Source: JALYXV01 sp963733505 (lineage in GTDB: Bacteria > Actinomycetota > Acidimicrobiia > Acidimicrobiales > Palsa-688). Taken from it: a stretch of 64,000 nucleotides of DNA. The DNA is taken from the NCBI GenBank assembly GCA_963733505.1, contig CAVTDW010000012.1:81565-145564 (forward strand), written 5' to 3'. The position numbers and the translations under genes are program-made. Positions 8,765 to 17,035 of the stretch are shown piece by piece. Each line of letters opens with the position of its first letter. Position 1 is the stretch's first letter. The notes beneath the pieces were generated by a model. It saw nothing but the letters and a program-made list of their open reading frames with translations. It was not told the DNA's origin and did not search any database.

Positions 8765-9595
8765 ATGGCGACACCAGCAACCACCGAGGACGCGGCGCCG
8801 ACCAGACCCCGGCGCAAGGCCACGTCAGCCTCGACGCGCGATGCCGTCACGACCGCGGCCGCCTCCGCGGCGCAGGACGCACCGGGCCGGCCGACCCGCA
8901 AGCCCAAAGCCAAACCGGCGCCCGCCACCCTCATCTTCTTCGTTCGCCACGGCACGACCCCCACGACCGGCCAGGTCCTGCCGGGCCGCGCCCCGGGCCT
9001 ACACCTCGCGGATTCCGGCAAAGCCGAGGCCGAAGCCGTCGCCGAGCGATTGACGAGCCTGACCACCCCTCCCGCCCCCTCGACCAACGGCAACAAATCC
9101 CACGGCGCACACGGCGCACTCACCGTGGCAGCCGTCTACGCCTCGCCCCTCGAGCGAGCCCGCGAGACCGCAGCGCCGATCGCCAAGCGCCTCAACCACA
9201 AGGTTGTCGTCGAAAAGGGTCTCATCGAGATGGACTTCGGCGAATGGACAGGGGCCGAACTGAAGGCGCTGCGCAAGTTGCCCGAGTGGGGCAACATCCA
9301 GCGCTACCCGAGCGGCTTCCAGTTCCCCGGCGGCGAGGCGTTCAGCGCCATGCGGGCCCGCATCGCGGCCACGGTCGCCATGCTCTGCCTCCGTCACCCC
9401 GGCGAGGCAATTGTCGCGGTGTCGCACGCCGACGTCATCAAGGCCGCCGTGAGCGACGCCCTCGGCACTCACCTCGACCTGTTCCAGCGCATCGTCGTTT
9501 CCCCGTGCTCGGTCACCGCGATCAGCTACTCGCCCACCGGCCCTGTCGTCCTGGCGGTCAACTCGACCGGCGGCCTCGGGGCACTGCGCCCCTGA
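8765..9595 (+). CDS. Histidine phosphatase family protein, MSMEG_4193 type
   Basis: This is a phosphoglycerate-mutase-like phosphatase of the TIGR03848 group. After about 55 low-complexity residues (Ala/Thr/Lys-rich), the catalytic FFVRHGTT (phospho-His RHG) appears, then YASPLERARETA, MDFGEWTG and the second catalytic His in AVSHADVIK. It is the first gene of a three-gene set with DUF3090 and SCO1664-family genes, conserved across actinobacteria, usually near mshC of mycothiol synthesis. The substrate is not known. The low-complexity N-terminal extension is unusual; a shorter product is possible, but I see no better start. Confidence 0.88.
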   Translation: MATPATTEDAAPTRPRRKATSASTRDAVTTAAASAAQDAPGRPTRKPKAKPAPATLIFFVRHGTTPTTGQVLPGRAPGLHLADSGKAEAEAVAERLTSLTTPPAPSTNGNKSHGAHGALTVAAVYASPLERARETAAPIAKRLNHKVVVEKGLIEMDFGEWTGAELKALRKLPEWGNIQRYPSGFQFPGGEAFSAMRARIAATVAMLCLRHPGEAIVAVSHADVIKAAVSDALGTHLDLFQRIVVSPCSVTAISYSPTGPVVLAVNSTGGLGALRP

Positions 9596-9619
9596 TGAGC
9601 CGATGATCAGCCCCGACCG

Positions 9620-10129
9620 ATGAGCAGCAGCTACGACCTCCCGTCGGTCCAACACCTCACCGTCGGTGCGGTCGGCGAACCGGGCCACCGCACCTTCTAT
9701 CTCCAGGCCCGCCAGGACGACCAGCTCGTCACCCTCAAGATCGAGAAACAACAAGTCAGGGTCCTGGCCGAGCGCCTCCTCGAACTCCTGCGCGACACCC
9801 TCGCCATCGCGCCCCCCGCTCCCGAGCTGGCCGAACCGGTCCTGGCCGAATGGCCGATCGGTGCCCTGCGCATCCTCGACGACCGCGAGGGCGACCAGAT
9901 CGTGCTCATGGCCGAAGAGATCGCCGAACTCGACGAGGAGGGTGAACCACTCACCACCGGCGCCCTGGCTCGCTTCGGCGCCAGCCGTACCCAGGTCGCC
10001 GCCCTGGCCCGTCGGGGTATGGAACTGGTCGAAGCCGGCCGGCCGCTCTGCCCGCTGTGCGGGTTCCCGTTGGACTCCGAAGGCCACTCATGCCCACGGA
10101 CGAACGGCAACCGGTCGCCGACGCTCTGA
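9620..10129 (+). CDS. DUF3090 family protein (TIGR03847)
   Basis: This 169 aa protein belongs to the DUF3090 group, always found beside the MSMEG_4193 phosphatase and SCO1664 families. It starts SSSYDLPSVQHLTVGAVGEP and contains the conserved HRTFYLQAR segment. It ends with a likely zinc ribbon, CPLCGFPLDSEGHSCPR. The function is unknown. It follows the phosphatase gene by 24 bases and its last 40 bases overlap the next gene, so tight co-expression is likely. Confidence 0.9.
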   Translation: MSSSYDLPSVQHLTVGAVGEPGHRTFYLQARQDDQLVTLKIEKQQVRVLAERLLELLRDTLAIAPPAPELAEPVLAEWPIGALRILDDREGDQIVLMAEEIAELDEEGEPLTTGALARFGASRTQVAALARRGMELVEAGRPLCPLCGFPLDSEGHSCPRTNGNRSPTL

Positions 10130-10809
10130 CGGTCCTCGCCGAGGGCGAGATCGAGATCCAGGGGCGGATGCCGTGGAGCTCGAACGCCACGTTCCTCGTC
10201 TCGGTGACCCTCGACGGCGCCCGGCTGATGGCCATCTACAAGCCCCACCGGGGCGAACGCCAGCTCTGGGATTTCCCCGACGGGCTGTACCGGCGCGAAG
10301 TCGCGGCCTACCGCCTGGCCACCGAAGTCGGCTGGCCGCTCATCCCCGAAACGATCGTGCGGACCAGCGCGCCCTTCGGCGAGGGCTCCCTGCAACGCTT
10401 CGTCGAGGCGGACTTCGACCAGCACTATTTCACCCTCCTCGAGGAGCCCCGACACCACGCCGCCCTGCAAGCGATGTCGGTCTTCGACATCGTGGCCAAC
10501 AACGCCGACCGCAAAGGCGGCCACTGCCTGCTCGACAAGGAGGAACGGATCTGGGGCATCGACCACGGCCTGTGCTTCAACGTGGCGCCCAAGCTGCGCA
10601 CCGTGATCTGGGACTTCGCGGGCGAGCCCATCCCCGACCCGCTGCTGGCCGACCTCCGCCGCCTCACCCTCGAACCCCCGACGTCGCTCGACTCGCTCCT
10701 GCACCCGTCCGAAGCCGAGGCGATGCTGCACCGGGCCGAACAGCTGACGGCGTCGGGTGTGTTTCCCGATCCCGGCGAGGGCCGCCCCTACCCCTGGCCC
10801 CTGCTCTGA
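10090..10809 (+). CDS. SCO1664-family protein (TIGR03843, PI3/PI4-kinase-like fold)
   Basis: This 239 aa protein is the third member of the actinobacterial trio. The kinase-like core shows a nucleotide-binding Lys in MAIYKPHRGER, a catalytic-loop-like FDIVANNADRKGGH and a metal-loop-like WGIDHGLCF. These match the lipid-kinase / HipA-like superfamily. The substrate is unknown; pairing with a phosphatase suggests a phosphorylation/dephosphorylation cycle, which is inference. ATG at 10090 is chosen, which overlaps DUF3090 by 40 bases. Its 3' end overlaps the convergent FAD-oxidase gene by 22 bases. Confidence 0.87.
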   Translation: MPTDERQPVADALTVLAEGEIEIQGRMPWSSNATFLVSVTLDGARLMAIYKPHRGERQLWDFPDGLYRREVAAYRLATEVGWPLIPETIVRTSAPFGEGSLQRFVEADFDQHYFTLLEEPRHHAALQAMSVFDIVANNADRKGGHCLLDKEERIWGIDHGLCFNVAPKLRTVIWDFAGEPIPDPLLADLRRLTLEPPTSLDSLLHPSEAEAMLHRAEQLTASGVFPDPGEGRPYPWPLL

Positions 10810-11834
10810 GCGAATCGCCGGGTCGGGTCGAGCCGGTCACGCACCGCCTGCCACTCGTCCCAGCGGGGATACAGCGCCCGCAGGGCGTCGGGCCCGAGTC
10901 CGTGGGCGCTGCCCCACTCCGGCCGCCCGGCCAGGCCGGCCACCCCGGCGATGTACACCGACGGCTGCCCGTATGCCGGTGACAGCGCGATGTCGTCGCC
11001 GGCGCTCACCGAAACCTCGATGGGAAAAAGGGGAGCGACGCGGCTGCCGGCGCTCAGTTCCCTCGCCCGCTGCAGCGCCGGGCCCGACGCCGGGCGCGCG
11101 AAGGCATAGGCAACCTTCGCAGGCCAGATCCGCCGGCGGTTGAACCACCGGTAGCCCCGGTCGACCGCTCCACCGTCGGCCGGCTCGTCGGTCCGGTCGG
11201 CAGTCACGACCCGTGCCCGGTCCCGGCCCGGCAGCCACGACATCTCGAAATACTCGTGACCGTCGGCGTAGGCGTCGAACGCGGCCAGGGCCTCGTCGAG
11301 ACCGAGCGACGTCACCTCGGATCGCAGGTTGAAACCGCGCTGGCATCGCAGCGTGATCGTCGAGATCACCCCGAGCGCCCCCAAGCCGACGCGGGCCGCA
11401 TCGAAGATCTCCGGTTCCTCCTCGGCGGAACAGTTGACGATGGCGCCACTCGGCGTCACCAGCCGCATCGCCGTGACCTCTGTTGCCAGGCTCCCGTGGG
11501 TCGCGCTACTGCCATGTGCGCCCAGCGAGACCGCGGCACCGAGCGTCTGACCCGGGCGGCGGCCGCCATTTTCCATCGAAAGCCCCCACGAGCCGAGGGC
11601 GATCCCAAGTTCGCGCAGCGAGATCCCCGCCTCGACGGTGGCGGTTCCCCGCTCGCGGTCGACGCGCTGGACCCGGCGGTACGCCGCCAGGTCGACCAGG
11701 ATCTCCTCACCGCGCAGCAGCCGGGATCGCCGGGCCCGGCCGACGGTGCGGACGGGGCGGCCCGCCGCGGCCGCCTGGCTGACGATCGCAACCAGTTCGG
11801 CCTCCGTGCGCGGCTGCTCGATTACGACGGGCAC
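10788..11834 (-). CDS. FAD-linked oxidase, D-arabinono-1,4-lactone oxidase / L-gulonolactone oxidase family
   Basis: The 348 aa product has the FAD-binding (PCMH) fold: VEHPRT-like start, VGRARRSRLL, ATVEAGISLRELG, GGRRPGQTLGAAVSLGAHGSS and VGLGALGVISTITL. A C-terminal aldonolactone-oxidase-type domain follows. Relatives run to about 430 aa. This one lacks roughly 25 N-terminal residues and has a short C-terminal half. GTG at 11834 is the only start, as etfA ends ten bases upstream. It may oxidise a sugar lactone or an alditol. The position after etfBA suggests co-transcription, but the electron link to ETF is not shown. Confidence 0.78.
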   Translation of the reverse strand: MPVVIEQPRTEAELVAIVSQAAAAGRPVRTVGRARRSRLLRGEEILVDLAAYRRVQRVDRERGTATVEAGISLRELGIALGSWGLSMENGGRRPGQTLGAAVSLGAHGSSATHGSLATEVTAMRLVTPSGAIVNCSAEEEPEIFDAARVGLGALGVISTITLRCQRGFNLRSEVTSLGLDEALAAFDAYADGHEYFEMSWLPGRDRARVVTADRTDEPADGGAVDRGYRWFNRRRIWPAKVAYAFARPASGPALQRARELSAGSRVAPLFPIEVSVSAGDDIALSPAYGQPSVYIAGVAGLAGRPEWGSAHGLGPDALRALYPRWDEWQAVRDRLDPTRRFAQSRGQG

Positions 11835-11844
11835 GCGGGCGCCC

Positions 11845-12825
11845 TCAGGTGCGGGCCTTGAGGGCCTCGATGAGTTTGGGCAGCACCTTCTGCACGTCGC
11901 CCACGATGCCGAGGTCGGCGATGGCGAAGATCGGCGCCTCGGCGTCTTTGTTGATCGCCACGATGTTCTTGGACCCCTTCATCCCGACCATGTGCTGGGT
12001 CGCTCCGGAGATACCCGCGGCAATGTAGACGGTCGGCTTGACGGTCTTTCCGGTCTGCCCGACCTGGTAGGAGTAGGGCACCCAACCGGCGTCGACGATG
12101 GCCCGGGAGGCGCCGGGGGCGCCGTGCAGGAGCTTGGCCAGTTCCTCGATCAGCTGGTAACGACCGGCCTCGCCCAGCCCCCGCCCTCCCGACACGACGA
12201 CGGCGGCCTCGTCGAGCTTCGGGCCGGTGCGCTCCTCGACGTGGCGAGCGGTGACGGTGGCGGCGTTGGTGGCACCGGTGTCGGGGATGTCGAGGGCCAC
12301 GACGTCGGGGGCGGCGCCACCGGTGTCGACCGCTTCCTCGGCCGCGAACGACTTGGCCCGCACCACGAAAATGGCCGGTGCCGCGCCGGTGAAGCGGGCC
12401 TTCAGCACCTCGGAGCCGCCGAAGATGGCGTGCTCGGACACGAGCGTGCCGTCGTCGCTCGTGATGCCGACCACGTTGGTGAGCACCGACCGGTCGAGCC
12501 GCACGGACAGGCGGCCCGCGATGTCACGGCCGTCGTAGGTCGTCGGGATCAAGATGGCGTCGGGGGGGCCGTCCTGCTCGACCAGGGCCGCGATCGCGGC
12601 CGCGACCGGGACCCCCGGCAGCGCCGCGCCCAGATCGCCGAGGGAGTACACCTTGGTCGCGCCATAGGCGCCGAGTTGGGTCGCCACGCTCTCGGCGTCA
12701 TCCCCCCACGTGACGGCCTCGACGGTCCCGGCCAGCTGGCGGGCCTTGGTCAGCAGCTCCAGGCTGACGGGAAGCGCCTTGCCCGCGAATGCTTCTGCCA
12801 CGACCAAGATGCGGTCGGTTGCCAT
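11845..12825 (-). CDS. etfA: Electron transfer flavoprotein, alpha subunit
   Basis: EtfA binds FAD in the ETF heterodimer that collects electrons from acyl-CoA and related dehydrogenases. The 326 aa product has the N-terminal ETF domain (ILVVAEAFAGKALPVSLEL) and the C-terminal FAD domain with SGGRGLG, YQVGQTGKTVKP, YIAAGISGATQH and AINKDAEAPIFAIADLG. It follows etfB by 14 bases. The two enoyl-CoA hydratases at 38-40 kb point to an active beta-oxidation-type metabolism that would feed it. Confidence 0.96.
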   Translation of the reverse strand: MATDRILVVAEAFAGKALPVSLELLTKARQLAGTVEAVTWGDDAESVATQLGAYGATKVYSLGDLGAALPGVPVAAAIAALVEQDGPPDAILIPTTYDGRDIAGRLSVRLDRSVLTNVVGITSDDGTLVSEHAIFGGSEVLKARFTGAAPAIFVVRAKSFAAEEAVDTGGAAPDVVALDIPDTGATNAATVTARHVEERTGPKLDEAAVVVSGGRGLGEAGRYQLIEELAKLLHGAPGASRAIVDAGWVPYSYQVGQTGKTVKPTVYIAAGISGATQHMVGMKGSKNIVAINKDAEAPIFAIADLGIVGDVQKVLPKLIEALKART

Positions 12826-12839
12826 GTTTGCCGGCCTCC

Positions 12840-13619
12840 TCAGATGACCTTGAGCTGTTCGAGGAACGCCACGATGCGCTCGTGGCCGTCACCCTCGTCG
12901 ACGACGATCTCGCCCGCTTGGCGAGCTTCCGCCGGTTCGACCGAGACGATTTCTTGGCCGGCGCCGTGCCACCCGACGTCATCGCTCGACAGATCGAGGT
13001 CCGCCACCTTGAGTTGGTCGATGGGTCGGTTCTTGGCGGCCATGATGCCCTTGAACGACGGGTAGCGGGGCTCTACCACGCCGGCGGTGACGGTGACCAA
13101 CGCCGGCAGTGGGCAATCGACTTCGTCGTAACCGGCCTCGGTTTGGCGGTCGACCAGCACCTTGTCGCCCTCGACGCGAACTCGCTTGGCGAAGGTGATC
13201 GAGGGCAGGCCAAGCAGCTCGGCCACCTGGACGGGGAGCGTGCCGGTGTAGCCGTCGGTCGATTCGGTGGCCGCCAGGATCAGGTCCGGCTGCACCCGCT
13301 GGAGCGCCTTGGCCAGGACCTTCGCGGTCCCGAGCGCGTCGGAGCCCTGCAGGCTCTCGTCGCTGACGAGGATCGCCTTGTCGGCGCCCATGGCCAAGGC
13401 CGTGCGCAAGCCGCTGACCTCCCCGTGCGGCGCCATCGAGACCAGCGTGACTTCACCGCCGCCGGCCTGCTGCACGAGTTGGAGCGCCATTTCCACGCCG
13501 AACTCGTCGGACGGATCAAGCATCAGCTTGCCGGAGCGTTCCAGGGTGTGAGTCGTGGGATCCAGCTTCCCGGGACTGGCCGTGTCGGGCACCTGCTTGA
13601 CGCACACTGCAATCTTCAT
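12840..13619 (-). CDS. etfB: Electron transfer flavoprotein, beta subunit
   Basis: EtfB binds AMP and completes the ETF dimer. The 259 aa product starts MKIAVCVKQVPDT and carries ALAMGADKAILVSD and the ETF-beta signature region around VDRQTEAGYDEVDCPLPALV. ATG at 13619 is the family start and has GGAGGA 12 bases upstream. The frame stays open for another 950 bases upstream, but that is Pro/Arg-rich shadow of the sigma-factor region. The likely promoter is TAAGAT (minus strand, 13653-13648), 29 bases before the start. Confidence 0.96.
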   Translation of the reverse strand: MKIAVCVKQVPDTASPGKLDPTTHTLERSGKLMLDPSDEFGVEMALQLVQQAGGGEVTLVSMAPHGEVSGLRTALAMGADKAILVSDESLQGSDALGTAKVLAKALQRVQPDLILAATESTDGYTGTLPVQVAELLGLPSITFAKRVRVEGDKVLVDRQTEAGYDEVDCPLPALVTVTAGVVEPRYPSFKGIMAAKNRPIDQLKVADLDLSSDDVGWHGAGQEIVSVEPAEARQAGEIVVDEGDGHERIVAFLEQLKVI

Positions 13620-13660
13620 CGTTCGCTCGTCCTCCAGTGTGGTCGCTATCTTACCACTCA

Positions 13661-13683
13661 GTAACTTACGGGGTAACTTGCGG
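13661..13683. promoter_or_regulatory. Direct repeat GTAACTTrCGG upstream of etfBA
   Basis: GTAACTTACGG (13661-13671) and GTAACTTGCGG (13673-13683) repeat with a 12-base period. They lie just upstream of the predicted etfB -10 element and before the divergent anti-sigma gene. The spacing puts both copies near one face of the helix, as expected of a tandem activator or repressor site. The regulator is unknown. Confidence 0.5.
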
Positions 13684-13724
13684 ACGCCGGTCAGGTCGGG
13701 AGTGGGGCAGTCGGCGGCGAAAAG

Positions 13725-14153
13725 GTGAGTGGTAGGTTGCCACGGGTGACGGCGCCCGACGAGGTACGGCTTGCGGTTCCCGCCATGCCGGAGTTCCTCC
13801 GGCTGGTCCGGGTGACGGCCGCGGGGCTTGGAAGCCGGCTCGGGTTCAGTTACGACCAGGTCGAGGACCTTCGCCTGGCGATCGACGAGATGTGTTTCGG
13901 CCTGACCGGGGCCAGCGGGCGGCCCGGCACGGTGCATGTTCGTTTCCTGGTCGGTGGCGACGTGCTCGAGGTGGCGGCCGAGGGGTTCTTCGACGATTCG
14001 CTGGAAACACCCCCCGAGTCCGAGTGGTCCAAGGTGATCTTGGCCGCGCTGGTCGACGACCACGAGCTGGCCTCGGGCCCCAACGGGCCGCGGTATCGAC
14101 TGGTGAAGCGCCGCATCCCGGAACAGCCGGACCTTCCGGAAGCCACGGCATGA
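13725..14153 (+). CDS. RsbW/SpoIIAB-like anti-sigma factor (HATPase domain)
   Basis: This 142 aa protein has a histidine-kinase-like ATPase fold of the RsbW group. LRLVRVTAAGLGSRLG leads to the conserved N-box-like DLRLAIDEMCFGLTGAS. The remaining C-terminal half is degenerate, common in these anti-sigma factors. It precedes a SigF/SigB-type sigma factor, its probable target. GTG at 13725 is taken as start; GTG at 13746 is equally possible. The stop forms an ATGA overlap with a small ORF before the sigma gene. No anti-anti-sigma factor (STAS protein) is in the window. Confidence 0.78.
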   Translation: MSGRLPRVTAPDEVRLAVPAMPEFLRLVRVTAAGLGSRLGFSYDQVEDLRLAIDEMCFGLTGASGRPGTVHVRFLVGGDVLEVAAEGFFDDSLETPPESEWSKVILAALVDDHELASGPNGPRYRLVKRRIPEQPDLPEATA

Positions 14154-14341
14154 CGCGCTGGGCGCCGGACAGGGCTTGGACAGTCGCGGTCGCAGGGGCG
14201 GTTGCGGCTTCGGGCGCGGGTGCGGCTTCGGACGCGGCGGGCGCTTCGGGCGCGGCGGGCGCTTCAGGCGCGGGTGCGGCTTCGGGCGCGGCTTTGTCGG
14301 CTGGTGCGGTCTCCGAGACTGGCGCGGGGGCGGGCTCGTGA
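14150..14341 (+). CDS. Alanine-rich mini-ORF on a tandem repeat between anti-sigma and sigma genes
   Basis: This open frame encodes about 63 aa, almost all Ala, Gly and Ser (repeats like AASGAGAAS). ATG at 14150 overlaps the anti-sigma stop as ATGA, and its TGA overlaps the sigma GTG as GTGA. The DNA is a degenerate tandem repeat of GCTTCGGGCGCGG-like units at about 14194-14300. It may be a translated coupler between the two regulators, a hydrophobic linker once fused to the sigma factor, or simply repeat expansion. I do not recognise any family. Confidence 0.4.
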   Translation: MTRWAPDRAWTVAVAGAVAASGAGAASDAAGASGAAGASGAGAASGAALSAGAVSETGAGAGS

Positions 14342-15090
14342 GCACGGATCCAGTCCTGCGCGAGGAGCTGCGGGCCAAGTTCGTGGTATTCGCCGGGTCC
14401 CGCGACCGCCATCTTCGCGACGACCTGGTCGCGGCCCACCTGGGGTTGGCGGAGTATCTGGCCCGCCGATTCGCCAACCGTGGCGAACCCCTGGACGACC
14501 TGGTCCAGGTGGCCTCCATGGGGCTGGTCAAGGCGGTCGACCGGTTCGACCCAGAGCGCGGGGTCGAGTTCTCCACCTATGCGACCCACACCATCGTCGG
14601 CGAGCTGAAGCGCCACTTCCGCGACAAGGGCTGGGCGGTGCGAGCGCCACGGCGCATGCAGGAGCTGTACCTCCGGCTGACCAAGGTCATCGGAGTGCTG
14701 GGCCAGACGCTCGGTCATTCCCCGACCATCGCGGAGCTCGCCGCCGAGGTGCAGGTCTCGGAGGAAGAGGTCCTGGAAGCGCTCGAAGCGGGGCAGGCCT
14801 ACCGCTTCGCATCTCTGGACGCCCCGAGCGGGGAGGGTGAGTCGCCGAGTTACGCCGCCTATTTGGGCGACGAGGACCCGGGCATGGATGATGCCGAACG
14901 CCGGGCGGTCCTGGCGCCGCTCATGCAACGGCTGGCTCCCCGCGAACAGCTCATCGTCCATCTGCGGTTCTTCCAGGGCATGACGCAGTCCGAGATCGCA
15001 ACCCACCTCGGGATCAGCCAGATGCACGTGTCACGCCTCCTCGCCAAGAGCGTCGCCCACCTTCGGGCGGCCGCCGACGATGAAGCCTGA
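14338..15090 (+). CDS. RNA polymerase sigma factor, SigF/SigB/SigG family
   Basis: This is a 250 aa alternative sigma-70 factor of the stress/sporulation group. Region 2 shows LVAAHLGLAEYLARRFANRGEPLDDLVQV followed by GLVKAVDRFDPERGVEFSTYAT and ELKRHFRD; region 3 and region 4 follow (QSEIATHLGISQMHVSRLL helix-turn-helix). GTG at 14338 is chosen because it starts just before the conserved DPVLREELRAKF and overlaps the preceding mini-ORF stop. Pairing with the RsbW-like gene upstream suggests partner-switching control. Confidence 0.9.
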   Translation: MSTDPVLREELRAKFVVFAGSRDRHLRDDLVAAHLGLAEYLARRFANRGEPLDDLVQVASMGLVKAVDRFDPERGVEFSTYATHTIVGELKRHFRDKGWAVRAPRRMQELYLRLTKVIGVLGQTLGHSPTIAELAAEVQVSEEEVLEALEAGQAYRFASLDAPSGEGESPSYAAYLGDEDPGMDDAERRAVLAPLMQRLAPREQLIVHLRFFQGMTQSEIATHLGISQMHVSRLLAKSVAHLRAAADDEA

Positions 15091-15142
15091 GGTCTGAGGG
15101 CCCTCGAGCCGGCCCGGTGTTCGGCTGGCCCGCGCCATCACG

Positions 15143-16149
15143 ATGAAGCTGCTCCTGTTGGTGAACGCCTCGGCCTCGTCGGTCACGCCCCGGGTTCGGG
15201 TGCTGATCCAGGAGGCGCTCCAGGCTGACCATGACGTCACGGCGGCCGAGACCAGTCGACGGGGCCATGCCTCCCGGTTGGCCAAGGGCGCGGTGGCCGA
15301 TGGCTACGACGTGGTTGTCGTCCTCGGTGGCGACGGGACGGTCAACGAGGCCGCCAACGGCTTGGCGGGGTCGTCCACCGCCCTCGGGCTGTTGCCGGGC
15401 GGATCGACCAACGTCTTCGCCCGAACCATCGGCTTCACCAACGACCCGGTCGAGGCGGCGGCCGAGCTCTTGTTGGCGCTACGAGTGCCGCAGCGGTCGA
15501 TTCGTCGCATCGGGCTCGGCAGCGCCAACGACCGTTACTTCCTCTTCCACGCCGGGATGGGGTTCGACGCGGCCGTGGTCGAGCAGGTGGAGCGTCGGGG
15601 GTCGCTAAAGCGCTTCGCCGGCCACCCGCTGTTTCTGTACGCGACGGTTGACACCTGGTTGCGCCACTACGACCGGTCGAAGCCCCACTTCGACATCGTC
15701 GTCGGGCCCTCGTCGGCGCCCGGTGGCGTGGCGGAGCCCGGCGGCCGTGGCGGGGGCCCGGCGGCGGCCTGGTGCGGGGAGCGAGCCGGGAGATTCCGGG
15801 GGTCTACTTCGCCATCTGCATCAAGACCAACCCGTACACGTTCCTTGGGAACCGTCCACTGAACGTGGCGCCCGAAGCCGGTCTCGACAGTGGCTTGACG
15901 ATCGTCGCCCTGCAGACACTTTCACTGCCCACCGTGGCCCGGGTGGTCGGCGCGACCATGACGGGACGGGGCGGCCCGAACCTGGCGAAGTTCAAGGGTC
16001 TCGCGTACGCCAGTGACCTGACCGCGTTGGACGTCCGTGGCCGGGGCCCCTTTCCCTATCAACTCGACGGCGACTACCTCGGCCAGGTGGACCAGCTCGA
16101 ACTGCGCTACCAGCCCGACCTGCTGAGCCTCGTGATCCCGGTGGCCTAG
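15143..16149 (+). CDS. Diacylglycerol kinase-family lipid kinase (one frameshift)
   Basis: The protein (about 335 aa when rejoined) has the DAGK catalytic fold. The start is MKLLLLVNASASS, then the nucleotide loop VVLGGDGTVNEAANGLAG and GLLPGGSTNVFART, followed by FHAGMGFDAAVV. The frame shifts between about 15740 and 15790, a G-rich stretch. The downstream frame carries GVYFAICIKTNPYTFLGNRPL and the C-terminal DGDYLG block, ending at 16149. Members phosphorylate diacylglycerol or related lipids at the membrane. A single-base deletion in the consensus is the simplest explanation for the break. Confidence 0.85.
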
Positions 16150-16206
16150 CCAGCGACGGCACGCGACGTGTTGCAGCGCTCGACGTCTCTCGACCCTGCA
16201 CGGGGC

Positions 16207-16884
16207 TCATGCGCGCAAGGCCGTGCGGGCCACGTCCGGCACGTTGCTGATGATGGCGTCGACGCCGGCGGAAACCAGCCAGCGGATGCGGTCGGGGTCG
16301 TCCACGGTCCAGGTGGTGACGCTGATCCCAGCCTCGTGGGCTGCCGCCACGAGGGTGTCGGTCACCCCTTCGTGGTGCGGGTGGAGCGCGCCGTGGCCTC
16401 GCCCGAGCAGGGCTTCGAGGGCATCGGCCTGGTTGAACCATCGAGGGGTGAGCCACCCCGTCGCCAGTCCCGGCCCGGCGGCGACCGCGGCATCGAGCGC
16501 CAGCAAATCGAACGACGACACGACGACCCGGCCGGTCAAGCCCTGCTCGACGACAAACTGGGCGACGCGGCGGGCCAGAGGGTGTCCCGGGTCGTAGCCC
16601 GGCTCACCTGGAAGATCCTTGAGTTCGACGTCGACGATCAGGTCACCGCACGCGTCGATCGCCGCCGCCAGGAGCGGTACGTGGGCTGGGAGGTCCGTGA
16701 CCCGCAGCGAGGCGATGGGACCGAGGCCGACGATCTCGACGTCGTGGTGTACGACCAACGCTCCATCAGCGCTGGAACGCACATCGAGCTCGACGCCATC
16801 GGCGCCGAGGCGACGCGCTTCGCGGAAGGCTTCGAGGGTGTTCTCCGTGGCGACCCGAGAGGCGCCTCGATGGGCGAGGATCAT
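16207..16884 (-). CDS. Glycerophosphodiester phosphodiesterase family protein
   Basis: This 225 aa TIM-barrel enzyme should hydrolyse glycerophosphodiesters. Catalytic blocks are MILAHRGAS (His), ENTLEAFREA (Glu), GADGVELDVR (Glu, Asp) and VVHHD (His). The end SAGVDAIISNVPD is typical of the family. Length fits a cytoplasmic bacterial form with no signal peptide. ATG at 16884 is preceded in frame by GTG at 16890; neither has a clear ribosome binding site. It is divergent from whiB. Confidence 0.9.
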   Translation of the reverse strand: MILAHRGASRVATENTLEAFREARRLGADGVELDVRSSADGALVVHHDVEIVGLGPIASLRVTDLPAHVPLLAAAIDACGDLIVDVELKDLPGEPGYDPGHPLARRVAQFVVEQGLTGRVVVSSFDLLALDAAVAAGPGLATGWLTPRWFNQADALEALLGRGHGALHPHHEGVTDTLVAAAHEAGISVTTWTVDDPDRIRWLVSAGVDAIISNVPDVARTALRA

Positions 16885-16994
16885 GACCACGGGCGGGGAT
16901 TTTCTCAGGTTTTCTTGGCCAACCCCTTGCCTCGGACGGTTCGTCACCCTAGTCTGAGGGCGCAGGCGGCAAACCAGTACGTTGGGATACTGCT

Positions 16995-17010
16995 TGTGAA
17001 CGTTTTCACA
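16995..17010. promoter_or_regulatory. CRP-type binding site upstream of whiB
   Basis: TGTGAACGTTTTCACA is an exact match to the CRP/FNR-family consensus TGTGA-N6-TCACA. It ends 25 bases before the whiB GTG. A candidate -10 GATACT (16986-16991) just upstream would put the site at the transcription start, where binding would repress. In Mycobacterium tuberculosis whiB1 is a known CRP (Rv3676) target. Binding here is inferred from sequence only. Confidence 0.65.
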
Positions 17011-17035
17011 TTCACATTTGTCCCTTGGAGGCGAA

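Noticed and set aside
13620..14576. N-terminal extension of etfB by over 300 codons
   Set aside because: The added text is Pro/Lys/Arg repeats antisense to the sigma region; EtfB homologues start at MKIAVCVKQ.
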